Assembly (NCBI GenBank): GCA_026120185.1
Contig: JANUWF010002066.1
Coordinates: 558,001 to 622,000, forward strand
From: Voacanga thouarsii
Taxonomy: Eukaryota > Streptophyta > Magnoliopsida > Gentianales > Apocynaceae
Direction: 5' to 3'
DNA length: 64,000 nucleotides
The notes below the pieces were generated by a model, which made no database searches, was not told the DNA's origin, and saw only the letters and a list, made by a program, of their open reading frames with translations. The position numbers and the translations under genes are program-made. This document shows, piece after piece, positions 11,174-23,727 of this stretch (its first letter is position 1; each line of letters begins with the position of its first letter).

Positions 11174-12597
11174 AAACATGTTATTGTGAAGAGGAAGTCA
11201 AACAGGATTGCTGGCCAATTTTCTAAGAAGGGTGCTGGATCTAAATCTGAGATAATCCATATTGCCTAGACTGTTTCTCTTGGGTAGCACTATGGTTCTG
11301 ATGACAGTTGAACAGTTGCTAATTTCCCTTCTGAACAATTTCTTTTCCGTAATTTACATTTTGTCTATGGATAACTACTGTTGTTTGTTTTTGTTTAATT
11401 ATCTATTTGATGACTGTTGACTATATAATATTTATCCGTTTGCTATGATTCTTTTTGATTGATGACAAAGGGGGGAGAAATAGAACTGTTGGTGCAGTAA
11501 GAATATCTGATGATCAATAGAACTGTTGGAGCAATAAGAATATTATGGGATTATCTGTAAAAATGTTACTGTTGATCTATGGTGCAGTAAGAATATCTGA
11601 TGATCCATGGGGAGAAATAGAAATGTTGGTAGAAATGTTGGTGCAGTAAGAATATTATGGGATTTTCTGTGAAAAATGTTATCTGAATGTTTGTCTGTGA
11701 AAATATATGTTATTTGCATTTACTTGGAAGAAAGAATTATGCTAGTCTACATATATGCTATATGAAATTGTTGGTATGCAGTAATTGATAGAAAATGTAA
11801 AGTTTGCATGTTACGACTGCATATGAATTTTATCTACATGTTATAGGTTCTGCATAATATCTTGATATAAATTCCATATGACTGATGAACTGTTAATATA
11901 TGAATTTTTTTTATCTACGAAGTAACTGCTAAGGAAATTGAAATCATAAAACTGCTGCATAAACGGTTATTGAACTCTGAAATAACTGCATGAACTGTTA
12001 TAAATTGCATGAACCATTTCTGTGATAAAATTTCTGATTCACTGTTCACAATTTTTTCTGAAAATTTCCTCAGTTTGTGAAACTTCAATTTTATTCAATA
12101 ACACAGAATTCTGAATTGGATCTTTGAAACAAAAATTCTGTGATAAATTTTTAGTGCATCGATTCAGGGGGAGTTTTGGACTCAGAAACTTCATTTCTAA
12201 AACAAATACTCTTATAAGTAGTTTTTTTAAAAATGTTTTGGACTTCCAAAAGCTCCATCCAAAAATATATTCTAAAATCACACGTTCTTCCAAAACTATT
12301 TTGGATACATTTTCTGGATGAATAAATTGTTACTTCTTCTATTCCCTCTTATGTTCAAAATTATCACATAAGCATATATTTAGGGGGAGCATTTTAGCAT
12401 TTTATCTCTATCAAATTACTTTGAATATTTATATAGAGATATGATGTGCTTTAGGATCTTTGAGATTTGCTTACAATTTTTTGATCAAAAGATTTTTATG
12501 AGAACTATATTGTAAAATTACATTTACTAACTTTACATGTTTTCTCTATTTACTTATCAAATATGTTATGTTTGTCATCAGTCAAAAAATGGGAGAT
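11174..12597 (+). other. Non-coding 3' region of SIRE-like copia with repeated purine-tract-like motifs
   Basis: No gene is visible. Short diverged repeats of GTTGGTGCAGTAAGAATAT occur at about 11490-11660. G-rich purine tracts recur at 11470 (AAAGGGGGGAGAA), 12166 (CAGGGGGAG), 12382 (TTAGGGGGAGC) and finally at the LTR edge, AAAAAATGGGAGAT (12584-12597). Only the last is positioned as the plus-strand primer tract. Confidence 0.7.
12584..12597 (+). promoter_or_regulatory. Polypurine tract of SIRE-like copia
   Basis: A purine-rich AAAAAATGGGAGAT lies immediately before the 3' LTR TGTTAG, where plus-strand DNA synthesis starts in LTR retrotransposons. Confidence 0.85.
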
Positions 12598-13825
12598 TGT
12601 TAGCCCTAAGGGCTTTCTTTTATTTTTTGATTTATGACAAACGTTGATATGGTCTAACGTGTCAATTTATTGTGATATGATATGATTGACCTTTATTCTT
12701 CTAAAGTCTTTAGGTAAGAATTGTTAGCGACTCCTCAATCACTGATTTCATAATTTAAAGATCTAATGCGAAGATCAATTGAGGAGTTATATATCAAGGA
12801 AGCTCTTTGTGAAGAATATTAGAGTAGGAAATTTTATTAAAGGTATATTTATTGTTTCCTAAGTCTTCTTATATTTTGATTCATTTGACTTTATCTTGAA
12901 GTTTTAAAAGGAGATGATTGTCAAAGCTTTTAAAATTCTCAGAATTTTGGATGGTACAGTTTGAATCTAAAAGGTTCATCCAAAATCCTATAAACCTGGT
13001 TGAAAATTGCCTGTTTGAGATGTGCCATTTCGGACTTAACTTTTGGATGTATCTTCGTCCAAAACTTGAGTCTAAAACTCGGATAAGTTTGAACAAAAAA
13101 TTTATAGCCGTTTTGTATGACCATTGGCACTCCACTTTTTGGCTCTATAAATAGTCCTTAAAGCCAGATTTCATATAAGATTTTTGAAACATTCATCCTA
13201 GAAACATTATTGCTTAATATCTTCAAAAATCTGCTTTTATCTTGCTTCAAAGTAAGTTCATTGTGTATAAAAGATAAAAGTATCTTGTGGCTTGTATTCG
13301 AGAGTATATCTGCTCAAGTAAGTGAGCTTGTCTCTATTCTATTGATTTTCAATTTTCTGTTGTAAGTGCAAGGTTGTGTGGTAAAACCCATAGGGGTGAT
13401 CCTTGTTGAGTGTTGTGTTCAAGGTTGTGGAGTAAAACCTATAGGGGTGAGCCTTGCTGTGTTTGAGAGGTTATGTAAAACCTAGAGTGGTGATCATCTC
13501 TTGTATGTGGATGTTTCATTAAAGCGAAGTTAATGAAATAGGGTTGAAAATCCTTAAGTGTGAGGCTTAAGGTAGTGGACGTAGATCATTGTGATCGAAC
13601 CACTATACATCTTTTGTGTCATTTTAATTCAGTGGTTCTTGTACTGTTTTTTTATGTTCATTCATGTCTAAATCTGGATACACATCTACGAGTGCTTGGA
13701 CAGCTTTCAATGCATCAATAAAGTCAGTCCAAGTATCTTGTGATCATTCTTGCTCAGCATTTTAGACTCTTGAAAAAATTGTTTTTGCTTGCCAAAAACC
13801 TTATTCACCCCCCTAAGGTTTTTCA
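12598..13825 (+). repeat. 3' LTR of SIRE-like copia
   Basis: 1,228 bp, TGTTAGCCC to TTTTTCA, highly similar to the 5' LTR over its whole length. TATA box at 13146-13154. It lacks one of the minisatellite units of about 50 bp found in the 5' copy. Followed by GTGAT, the target duplication. Confidence 0.95.
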
Positions 13826-13830
13826 GTGAT

Positions 13831-15072
13831 AAAAAAGGTGGTAAGCCAACCATACCCTAATAATCGCCAATGTTTAGATCTGTGTTAAACACTTTTTCCC
13901 GATGTTCTTTAATCCCTAACTCAAAGCTAACCTCATACTTCCTTTCTTTGTAGAAACAAAAACCCAGTCAGCTGGTTATGTCTGACTCCTCTTCAGAGTC
14001 ATCAGTAGCCATACCCCCTTTGTCACCAGCAAAAATAACAACGTCTGAGGAAAGCACTTTAACTATTTCACCTTCATCGACTGTTGCCCGAACGTCCGAA
14101 ATAACCATCTTAGAGCAAGTGGCAGTTGATAAGCCCATTTCGACTCCTCCAGAAATGGTCTCTACACCCCCTTCAATGGAGCCTCCTAAGGAACCTGCCC
14201 CCTCTTAATAAATAACAACTAAGGCCGCTGCGCTAAAGCTTCTACGTAGCCTAATTGGGGCTAACCTGCCGACCAGCTGATCTTCCCAGGATGCAATCAG
14301 CCGAGCCCTCTTGCTACTTATGCAATCAGCCGATTCTGATATCCCTGTTGAATTGAAGCGCCTATCAGCTGATTACATAAGGCATATGAGGTTCACCCAA
14401 TGCTTTTTCTCCGATACACAAAGCAGATAGGACGAAGCTTCACATCAACTTAAAGTTTTGGAGGCGCTCCGAGAACAGGAAACTTTTCTATAGGTACATC
14501 ATGAGGAAGCCTCTGCCTGCCTAAGTGTCCTTTAAGCTAAGATTTTTGAAAGAGTTGAAAGAATTGAATAACTTAAGAAATAGTTGCGAGAACTCCAGGT
14601 GGAGTTGGATTCCGAAAGCTGGGCTCTGGATGAAAAACTTGAGACTGAGGGTATCTATCAGCAAACAGCCTCCTTAGCTGAACAGTCAGTGGCCAAATTC
14701 CGAGATGAACAACTGATGCTAGAAGCAGAGGAAGAATTGCATCAAATAGAATTGCAGTATTCAGACAAACTGCTTACCGGCATGTAATCTTTATGGGATG
14801 ATTTCCAATCTTTCCTGGCCACCATCTTCCGTATTCCCGATGAGATTGGTCCCTCGGACACTCAAACTAGGGTTGTTGAAACTCGTCTACCTCCAACGGA
14901 AGAAACGACTGCTAATCCAGAAGTGACCCTGGAAGAAATGACTATCCACATGGAGGAGCAAAAGGGAACCCCATCAGCGACCATTTTCCCTAAGGAAAAT
15001 CCGAATTGGCTTGCCATAATTCCGTTCGCTCAGCCGACCGAGACGCCTTACACTCCTCTTGAGGAGAATTGA
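13831..15072 (+). pseudogene. Decayed plant-mobile-domain-like gene, 3' portion
   Basis: Continues the gene from 2996. After the rest of the intron (ending CTTTCTTTGTAG, 13953) comes the Ser/Thr/Pro linker (13978-14208), whose near-copy is at 2284-2520. The downstream part is unique: a leucine/glutamate-rich coiled-coil-like stretch (14584-14787, LRELQVELDSESWALDEKLE) and a Thr/Glu/Pro-rich tail ending at TGA 15070-15072. Several in-frame stops interrupt it. A coiled C-terminal end is common in transposon-borne plant mobile domain proteins, so the assignment is by layout and short motifs. Confidence 0.45.
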
Positions 15073-15099
15073 CTTGTTTTTTTTTTTCTTTCTAGCTCG

Positions 15100-15260
15100 A
15101 CATATTATATAATTGTTATATATATATATTACATATTAATTATAATATATATTATATTTTTATATATATCTTATATAATAATTATTGTATACATAAATAT
15201 AATATATATATAATTTATTAGCTTTAATATATAGCATATTGTTTATATATTTTACATTAA
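15100..15260. repeat. AT-rich low-complexity tract
   Basis: About 160 bp made almost only of A and T with TATATA runs, just after the end of the pseudogene. No coding potential. Confidence 0.85.
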
Positions 15261-15310
15261 AAATACCTAAACTAAATTGAGATGTATGGCTAATCAAAAC
15301 AATTTTTATA

Positions 15311-15435
15311 CAGGCTAGGCCTGAATCTTAAAAAACAGGCTTATATTAGTTAATAGGTCAGGCTGAAGCCTTAAGCCTATAATGCAGACCTAGGCCTATT
15401 TAGCTAAAATCTGGCCTGACCTATTTCCATCCCTA
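15311..15435 (-). mobile_element. hAT-like transposon end (fragment)
   Basis: Read on the minus strand from 15435 it starts TAGGGATGGAAATAGG and continues with GGCCTGA / AGGCCT short repeats. This resembles the terminal TAGGGATGG-type inverted repeats of plant hAT non-autonomous elements. No matching opposite end or 8-bp duplication is visible nearby, so it is a truncated copy at best. Confidence 0.4.
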
Positions 15436-16322
15436 CAAAGAAGACATTTTAAAATGGACCGACGACAATTAGCATCTATAAATTCGAAGGAATACAGTAG
15501 AATCATAATGGTAATTATATATGTCTGCTGCCTGGAGAAGAAAAGGATTGCTAGAGGATGAAACTCCGTTTAGTTTTCAATGATTGCCCAACACCCAACA
15601 AACAAAATGAAGCACAAAAAGTGCAAAGTAGTGTTGTTGATTTTGAATGGACAAATTAAACTAATGTACACATGTCCATACCATTCACCAGTTTTACAAT
15701 ACAAAAGCCAAATGAATCCTTGCAAGGTAGCCGATTGCATTTCCCCCCAACTAATATGAAGATTACAAAAAATAAAGATCTATTTTTTTTTATAGCCTAC
15801 ACTGCGAGGTTCAACCAAAGAAATACCTATCAACACTCGCTAACTAAATTATTTTCAGAAATAGAAAGGAAGACCAATGCTTTTTAGAAAGCACTGAAAA
15901 TCCGATGGTTTTGAGAAGCTAGATTATAGTGACCTTTGGCCTCTATTGCTCAGTGCAATGCACATTTATATCCATTATCAGTTTCATAGATAGAGTATTA
16001 GAATCCTTAACATTGCTAAAAATTCATGTCTCAAATGTGATAGCCATAACACTACTCTCACTAGGCCTAGTGTACACTAATCCACATCCTATTCTCTCAT
16101 CCAAGTTACTTCTTTTAAGTTTTGCTGCCTTATTCTCCTTTGAAATCCAACGTTAAAATCAACTAGAAATGCCTTAACCACTTGTAGATCATGATGCAGT
16201 TTTGGCATCTTTTGAAAATCTTGACAAACTATGCGTCTTTTGGTTTCATAACTGAGTTCTCTAGCAATCTAGACTGCTACACAATCCTAGTCCTACATAT
16301 GTATATGTAGGTTGAGATATTA
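15436..16322. other. No gene recognised
   Basis: AT-rich single-copy-looking sequence. Open frames of 71-75 codons (15672-15887, 15929-16156) have no recognisable domain and begin at arbitrary ATGs. Confidence 0.6.
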
Positions 16323-16589
16323 GTTTCTCCCTCCATTTTGAAATAACTATCATTTAAGGCCTTTTTTCACAAACTATTACAAAACCTTAACTATAAGGTA
16401 AAAATACTATCCTTTTTTGAATGTTAGAAAACTAGTTAATGTTATGGCTTAGTGGAGTGAAATAATAAAAAGGATAAGGGTATAAATGAAAAGAGGTAAC
16501 AAACATATTCTTAAAATTCTAAAACAACAGATATTTGGAAACAATTTTTTTTTTCCCAAAGTAACATAATTTCAAAACGGAGGGGGTGT
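16323..16589. mobile_element. Stowaway-like MITE (Tc1/mariner type)
   Basis: The left end contains CTCCCTCCATTTTGAAAT and the right end, reversed, CCCCCTCCGTTTTGAAAT, the familiar CTCCCTCCGTTT terminal repeat of plant Stowaway elements. A TA lies at each edge (16321-16322 and 16590-16591), consistent with a TA target duplication. The total is about 267 bp with no coding capacity. Confidence 0.7.
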
Positions 16590-16591
16590 TA

Positions 16592-17785
16592 TTTTTGTTT
16601 TGCTATGCTTTCTTTCTTTCCCTACTTTTTGCATATGGTCATAGAGTCTCATAAATTTCCTTCATAACATATATGATATCAGCCATCTTGAGCAACATCT
16701 GCTTGAATTCAAAATACATTAAACTAGAAAATTCTTTCACACTTGAATTGCATACTTATAACACTACAAACTCCTTTAAAAGTCACTAGTTAGAATAACC
16801 ACTACGATCTACTCTTCATTCCAAAATAGAAGATCTAGGTTAGCATTTTTCTTCTTGCTTTACAGAGAGCTTTCTAGTATTGGAGAGTGAAAGCCATGAA
16901 GACCCTGGTAGGAGGTTAAAGCATGTTTAGGCCTGCTGCCCACACTTTGCCCCTATACTTTGCTTACTCTAAAGCATGCCTTTTGGAGGCAACCATTTTT
17001 TCCCCCTCTGTTACTCTTTGATTGGTAGAACCATTTTTTCCTTTTGATCTATTTTATGATTAACCAATAGCTGGGTCATTGAGCTTTTGGGGCATGAGGA
17101 ATTATTATGGATGACCACTCTAGATTCCAACAACATTAAAAGAAGACGCGGCAGGGGGGGGGGGTGGGTGAGGGGAAAAAAATCTACCAACCCATCTCCT
17201 GATAGATCACATTTCTTTGAGAGGAATGGATAAGAGCAACAAATGGTTGATTTGTGAAGGTAGAAGATCCTAAGCTAAACTCATCTTATAGGATCATAGC
17301 ATCAGTAGGGATATGCTGAGCTAGTGAAATAAGATCTCAATTAAAAGAACATAAGAAAATTAAAGGAGATTTAAGGTTTTATGCTACATCTATTGTTGAC
17401 AAGCATGCTCTAGAAAAATGAGAAGTTCTCCTCAATAACACCAACAAAAGAAAGAATTACAACATTCTCTCTCCAGATATGGGGATGAAAGCAATAATTG
17501 GAATCTTGAGGAAGATAAGTTTTAGGATCCTCTCAGACAAGAAAACAAGAAATTTGCCCTTCCTTATTTTCGCTATAGGGCACATTCTATAACTTTTAAT
17601 CTACGATTTTTCTTTTGACTCATGACATTGCGGATCTTACTTGTTCATATCCAAAATGGATTTAGATTTAGTGTTTGATTATATAGTTGCATCATGTTGT
17701 GGAGACATTGTGTTTTGAAACATGCCTAGTTATCATATTGATCAAAATGGGAAAATACCAAATTTTGCATAAAATGTACACTTTT
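16592..17785. other. No gene recognised; contains an 11-G run
   Basis: Unassigned sequence up to the first CACTA end. A guanine run at 17154-17164 followed by TGGGTGAGGGG could form a G-quadruplex. No RNA gene or domain was recognised. Confidence 0.6.
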
Positions 17786-18609
17786 CACTATAAGAAAGGT
17801 AGGAATTAGTGAGGGAAATTAGCGAGGGAAAAAGGAGATAGGCACAACTATTGACTTTCCCTCACTAATCCCTTGCTGATTTGTGATGGATTAGAGTTAA
17901 GCTAAAGGTCTTTCTAATTAGTGAGGGAAAAGAATATCCAAATCTAATCCGTCGCAAATTTGATACGTATTTGCAATGGATTTTTTATTTTTTGCTTTAA
18001 ATTCACTGTAAGATTTAGTTTCGGATTTGCGACTAAAGGTAGATGTCCCATGCTAATCCCACACTAATTTGCGAGGCATTAGAGATGGACTTTATAAAAA
18101 TCGCTTGCAAATTTGATGGGATTAGAGAATGGACTTTATAAAAAGTAATTTTAAATTATAATAAATAACTTTCCCTAGCTAATCACTTGCTAGTTTGCGA
18201 GGGATTGGAAAGGAATAGAAATATGTAAAATACCCTTGCAATTGACTTTCTAATTTGTGATTGATTTGAGTTGTATTTGCGAGGGATAATTAGTTTCCCT
18301 CACTAATCTGTCACTGAATTTGTCCGTCACAAATCCCTCTCTAATTACCAAGGGATTTGCGAGGGCTTCTCCTATTTTTGGGTATTCTCAATTTTTTCCC
18401 TCATGATACTTTAGTGTGTGGTAAATTTATTTTGTAACATCCTTATAAATACTAAATTCTCTATTATTTTTTTTTGTAACCAATCTATATACTTCGAATA
18501 CATGTGTAATTATCATCGACAATTCACGAAGTATAAATTATAATTAAATAATATGCATGTATTGTACATCTCTACATATTTGTTATGTGTAGTATAGAAT
18601 ATATTGTTC

Positions 18610-18647
<38 letters not shown>

Positions 18648-19440
18648 ATACATCATATGATCAATGTAATAGAAATATGAACTGGAATTACTATGAGAGT
18701 TATGTGTACGATCGATGTTCTATTTTGTCTTATTATATTATATTTGGTTAATAAATACAATTTTGTGTTTTTGTGATATGAAAGCACATCAATACTAATT
18801 AAACCTCACAAATTAATAAGCCTGACAAAATTGATGTTAATTAAACTAAACAAGAACCATGACGATTATTTAGAATTTTTCGTTGGCGAAATATTTGTAA
18901 TATTTCATGATATTAATCTGTCACTAATGAGAAAGTAGCTAAGTATCAATAGCAATGAATATGTTTTCTTAGCGAAGTATCGATAAAAAATGAGGAAGTA
19001 GCTATTTTATTAGTCAAAATGATATTAATTTGTCGCTAATCCCTCAGTATTTAGTGAGGGATTAGTGATAGATAGGATACAACGCTCAATCAGAGAGGGA
19101 TCTGCAAGGATTCAAAATTAATAACTTAAAATCACGCGGACATTTTAGGCGGAATTTGAAATTCAAAATATCCTCGCTAATCCCTTTAAAATACAATGCA
19201 ATTAGCGAGGGATCAGAGAGGAAAATATCTCGCAAGGGATTAAAGAAGATTCAATAAATATCTCTGTTGTCAATGACCCTCACTAATCCCTCGCTGAAAA
19301 ATACCGTCGCTAATCTTACGCTAATTGGAAAAGGATTAGCGAGGGATTGTTTTTATTTAATATTTTTGTTAAACTAGTATTCGTCACAAATCTCTTGCTA
19401 CTAGCGAGGGATTAGAGATGGATTTTGTCCCTTACAAAAT
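17786..19440 (+). repeat. Subterminal repeat zone of CACTA A, left end
   Basis: Dozens of short direct and inverted copies of a TTAGCGAGGGATTAG-like unit, with variants AGTGAGGG, TTGCGAGGG and the reverse CCCTCGCTAAT. In CACTA elements such arrays bind the element-encoded accessory protein. The same unit fills 37319-37860, the other end of A. A TA microsatellite (18612-18645) interrupts the array. Confidence 0.85.
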
Positions 19441-22400
19441 CCAACGACTATAACACCTCATGCTTTTTTTCCTCTCTTCCCTTCCGTGATATCTTTTATC
19501 TTTTGCTCCAGCTCAAATTAATTCCATCCTATCCCATCAGTGACCCTCCCTCCTCTTTGCCCAAACTACCATCCTAAACTACCGCCGAAGTGGAGTTATA
19601 ATTTTTTTTGTTATTTTACAGTTTTCTCGCAAGACAGTCGTAATGTCTCCTCTTTTTAGCTGTCACAGAAGCTTGGGCACCGGACCGCCCCCGCCACAAT
19701 TGAAAGTATCATCATGGATTACCACTGCTTCACCTGTGGTCACTGTTGCCCCCCCCCCCCCCTCCCCTCCCATTGCTCTACAAATTCAGTCAAAAATCAG
19801 GTGGGCATTTGAATTTTTTGAAAATATTTTAGAGTCAGAAAAACATTGATTTCTCTATGTCTGATAGAAATGTGTTTGATAAAATTGGAAAATTGAGACG
19901 TGATGTTTTGTGTTTGATTTCTCACTCTCATTTGTTATGTTTTTTATGTAGTCTATAACAATGAAATTAATGAAGCTGAGTTTTGAATATTTGGTTGAGT
20001 TAAGAGGATTGATGGATTTGATTGCTGAACTGTGATGATGAATGTCCATGCACCAAAAGATAAAATATTATCATTTTACCGAACTATAAATCTAGTGAAT
20101 TTTAGTCTTTGATCTCTTAATACTTAATTTAGAGACAGTCTTACCATTTCTCAAACACGTTTGGAATTGTTATTCTAGCCATTCTAGTTAGGCTTCACTC
20201 ACCATGAATTAGAGGAAAAGCAGTGGATATTCTTAAGTCATGCTTGTGTTAATCTCTCTACTTAGAAGTTGTGCTTCCTGCTTCAAGGTGGGAAATACTG
20301 AATAAGAACATGGCTATTGGTTGAGTTGCATTGGATGTCCAAACATTGGAAATACTGAATAAGTACTGAAGTTGTACTTAGATGTGCCAACTAGTTTTGT
20401 TTATTTATTGCCTTTTTCTTGTTCTCTTGTATATCAGGCTAGTTAATGACTTGCTTGTGCAACATGGGAATTTCTCTATTATATAAATTTTGCCTTCAAC
20501 AAAGGTTGGATTTAGTGACTTGTCTACTCTATAATTACTTGGAGATTTTGAGCACTATTGGAATTTATTCTCTATTTTCCCTTAGGGGGTTTGTTTGGAA
20601 TTTATTCTCTAATTCAACAAAGGCTGGCTTTGTTTCGAATTAGAGAGGATGGGAGTGTCATATAAGTGGGTTATTATTTCAATTTTGAGAGGGGAAGAGG
20701 AGGGGAAATAGTTTTCGTTGTGTGCATAATTTCCTTTACTTTTTGGTGGTGTTTAGAGAGGCCGAATAGCCTTAGGAGGGTGTGTTTTCGGTTGGAATGG
20801 TGAAGAGAGGAGAGAGATCGAATGCCTTTGGTGCTTGAGAGATGTTTATTTTGTATAAGAGGGATGAAAAATGTAGAAGTGTTTACATTTTGATTAAGAA
20901 ATAAAAGGGAAACTTACTTTACTTGAAGAGGAAGGTGTTCAACCAAGGTTGATTACCTTAAAGAGAAAGCAAACTTCCCTTCCTCCTAGAAGCCTGTTAA
21001 ACCAAAATGGAAATGGTGAGCTATGGTTTGGGCCAAAATCGAGGAGCTAATTAGCTCTATCTTAGGCTAATATAGTTGGTAGATTAATAGAGTAAATTTT
21101 GGAGTTCAAAATTCAATCAAAAAGGAATTAAGGAAAGAATAAACTAGCTATGGTAAGAAGCATCTTTAAATTATCTTAGCTATCATATTGGTGCTAAATG
21201 ATTGGGATTATAGATAGTATGGCTAGCTGCCATATTGATTGGAAGGGAAAGAATGGAAAATTCGTATTCAATATGGGAAAAAAAGTATAGCAAGGGAGTA
21301 GGTATGGTAGGCTTTTAGTTAAAAAGGAAATAGGAATATTATTCTTAGGGATTTTTATTTTCAAATTTCCAGTTTTGGTAAAAATAATTCCCCATCAATA
21401 TAGTCACCAAATTTGCTACGTAATTCAGAATGTTAGGCCTTGATTGGACCAACTGCCATAACGAAGAAAATAAATATGGTGAATATTGACTTTGTATAGA
21501 ATATTATCTTTTCATATTTTTCAATTGTTTCATACTTACATGTACAATAAATATATAATATAGATATAATTTGAAAAAAAAAAGTTATAAAACTGTTAAG
21601 AAGGAAAGTTAACCAAGATTAATCATGTTACTAAATAAAATTGTTATTTTGTACATTTTAGAATTCAGAATTGCATTTAAAATTAAATTTCCAAATATAT
21701 AAAATTATCACATTTTTATTCTAACTTTCTACAAGTAAAAACACTTATTTTTTATAGTCATTTTGATAACCACCCTAAATAGGTCTTATTATCTTTTTGA
21801 ATTAATAAGCTTAGTGAGAGAATTTATTAAATAATTTCTTTTTAATCAAGTTGTTCTTTGATATTTAAATAAGTTTGGAAATGTATAATAGTGAGGAAAG
21901 AGGATTTTTAATCTTGAATATTTAATCAAATTCTCACTTGTACCAACTGTTTGAGATTTGTGATGGGGATCGACAATATAATCGAAGGATTGAGATGGTT
22001 TGAGAAAAATAGAAAACTTATAGGATCTTATGAATAGTTTTCTTAATCCTTTGTTAGGTTGAGATGCAACATGCCATGTTTTAATGTTTTTCAAAATGGT
22101 GTAATCTAAGGTTTAGATAGTTGTGAGTTAGAGAGAGCTTAAAATTTTATCTATCCAAAAATTATAACTTAATTCCATATGTTATTTTATCTGTCCTATG
22201 CAAAGAATAAAGCAACTGTAATTCCTTATGTTATTTTTTTACTTTGTATCATTCACCAATGTGAGATTTTTTTAGTCTTCTTGTAATCCTACTAAAAGTG
22301 AAAAGCATAATATTACTATGTAGAGTTTAGACATATAGTTGTTAGTTTTATTTAACTGGATAGATGAACACTTCTAAGGTAAGAAAACCCTCCAATTGTA

Positions 22401-22470
22401 TAAACGGATCCTCGTAAGCCCCGTGAGTGATGGTAATCGTTTCTCATGGGTAATAGATGATTACCCTTAA
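19441..22470. other. Leader region of CACTA A, no gene
   Basis: Pyrimidine-rich stretch (19460-19630), then a 14-C run at 19749-19762, then AT-rich sequence. No domain was recognised in any frame. The position, between the subterminal array and TNP2, suggests promoter and 5' untranslated or intronic sequence of the transposase transcript. Confidence 0.5.
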
Positions 22471-23035
22471 GTTAGTATTATTGAATAATTTTTATGAGAT
22501 TATTAGTGTTTTTTACTATGAATATTGGTTGAATTGAGGTGGCTTAGTGCCTGAAAAAACGTTCAATTTATAGGGAAAACTCTGTAAAAATTTCTTTAAA
22601 AAATTTAGAATACATAACTTTAAACCCTTTTTGAGAGTAAGAACTTCACAGGGAATATAAGTACTTACATATTTAGAAATTTTGATAAAAATTATAGTAT
22701 CATTCTCTATTATATTGTTCACATAATTTGCCCCGCTCCAATGTTGTTAAGTTCTTTATTCGATCTCATATAAATTCAGTTCCCATTCGGCATACATTTG
22801 CCTTCTTGATGGTACTTTCATAATTCAATCTTTCTCCCATAGTTCAAAAATATAGAGTGACCATATAACATTTCAAAAATATAGAGAAGGCATACTATTT
22901 TCGTAGCTAATTATCACCATATAGCGAGTATCTTAGGGTCCTTGACCTCCACAATCACCAAGTCCATCATTTAAATTATACAAGTGCTAAATTGCTACAC
23001 TTACTCAATATAGGATTCAAAACTCAAGCATAACT
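22471..23035 (+). repeat. Direct repeat in TNP2 leader, copy 1
   Basis: Shares with 23221-23701 long blocks such as GAGGTGGCTTAGTGC, AATTTTGATAAAAATTATAG and GAGTATCTTAGGGTCCTTGA. Copy 1 has about 95 bp (around 22830-22925) missing from copy 2. A related segment occurs in reverse upstream of the TNP2 of element B (52948-53200). Confidence 0.8.
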
Positions 23036-23220
23036 CTAGGTTAACTATGTCCACAACTTGCACGCTTGAGTTCACAACTTCTAGTCATATACCCCCATGA
23101 CAATCAATCATCAAAATTAATCAACATCAACAAGTCAAGCTAGTAATTCAATCATCAAAATTAATAAATTGATCAAATAGAGACTTAAGAGATACCCTCT
23201 GTGTAATCTCATCATTCAAG

Positions 23221-23701
23221 TTAGTGTTGTTGAATAATTGTTATTAGATTTTTAGTGTTTATTGTGTTTTTGATAATGAATGTTAGTTGAATTGAGGTGG
23301 CTTAGTGCTGGAAAAACGTCCAATTTATAGGAGAAACTCTATCAATTTTTTTTTTGGAAAAATTTAGAACATATAATTTTAAATCATTTTTTAGAGTAAG
23401 GACTTCAATGGGAAACTCAATATAGATAATTACATTTTTAGAAATTTTGATAAAAATTATAGTATCATTCTTTACTATATTATGCACATAATTTGCTCCT
23501 GCTCCAATATTGTTGAGTTTTTTATTCTATCTCATATAAATTCAGTTCCCATCCCACATACACTTGCCTTTTCGATGGTACTTTCATAATGAGTATCTTA
23601 GGGTCCTTGATCTCCACAATCACCAAGTCCATCATTCAAATTATACAAGTGCTAAATTGCTACACAGTTACTTAATATAGGATTTGAAACTCAAGCACAT
23701 A
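23221..23701 (+). repeat. Direct repeat in TNP2 leader, copy 2
   Basis: Second copy of the leader repeat, ending 27 bp before the TNP2 start codon. Around 80-90 percent alike by eye, with one deletion of about 95 bp relative to copy 1. Confidence 0.8.
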
Positions 23702-23727
23702 CAATGTTTCTTTTGGATGAAATGTAG

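Larger units (their letters stand above)
2997..13825 (+). mobile_element. Complete SIRE-like Ty1/copia retrotransposon
   Basis: A 10.8-kb element with TG...CA LTRs (2997-4277 and 12598-13825) and a perfect 5-bp target duplication GTGAT (2992-2996 and 13826-13830). It has an initiator-Met primer site and a purine tract before the 3' LTR. Domain order is gag, protease, integrase, RT, RNase H, which is the copia order. A further ORF lies between pol and the 3' LTR. The extra ORF, two zinc knuckles and LTRs of about 1.25 kb fit the SIRE/Maximus group; that lineage is inferred, not tested. The LTRs differ by substitutions and by one minisatellite unit, and the coding frame has several stops, so this copy is old and cannot act alone. 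Confidence 0.95.

Noticed and set aside
16840..17060. Possible microRNA precursor or small gene near the MITE
   Set aside because: No clear hairpin or known plant microRNA sequence could be seen by eye.
17786..18390. A short stand-alone non-autonomous CACTA element
   Set aside because: The sequence near 18375 lacks a GTAGTG end, the repeat array continues to 19440, and a better partner end with the matching TTT duplication is at 37319.
22380..23701. Leader repeats as an LTR pair
   Set aside because: No TG...CA ends, primer site or target duplication; they look like a local duplication.
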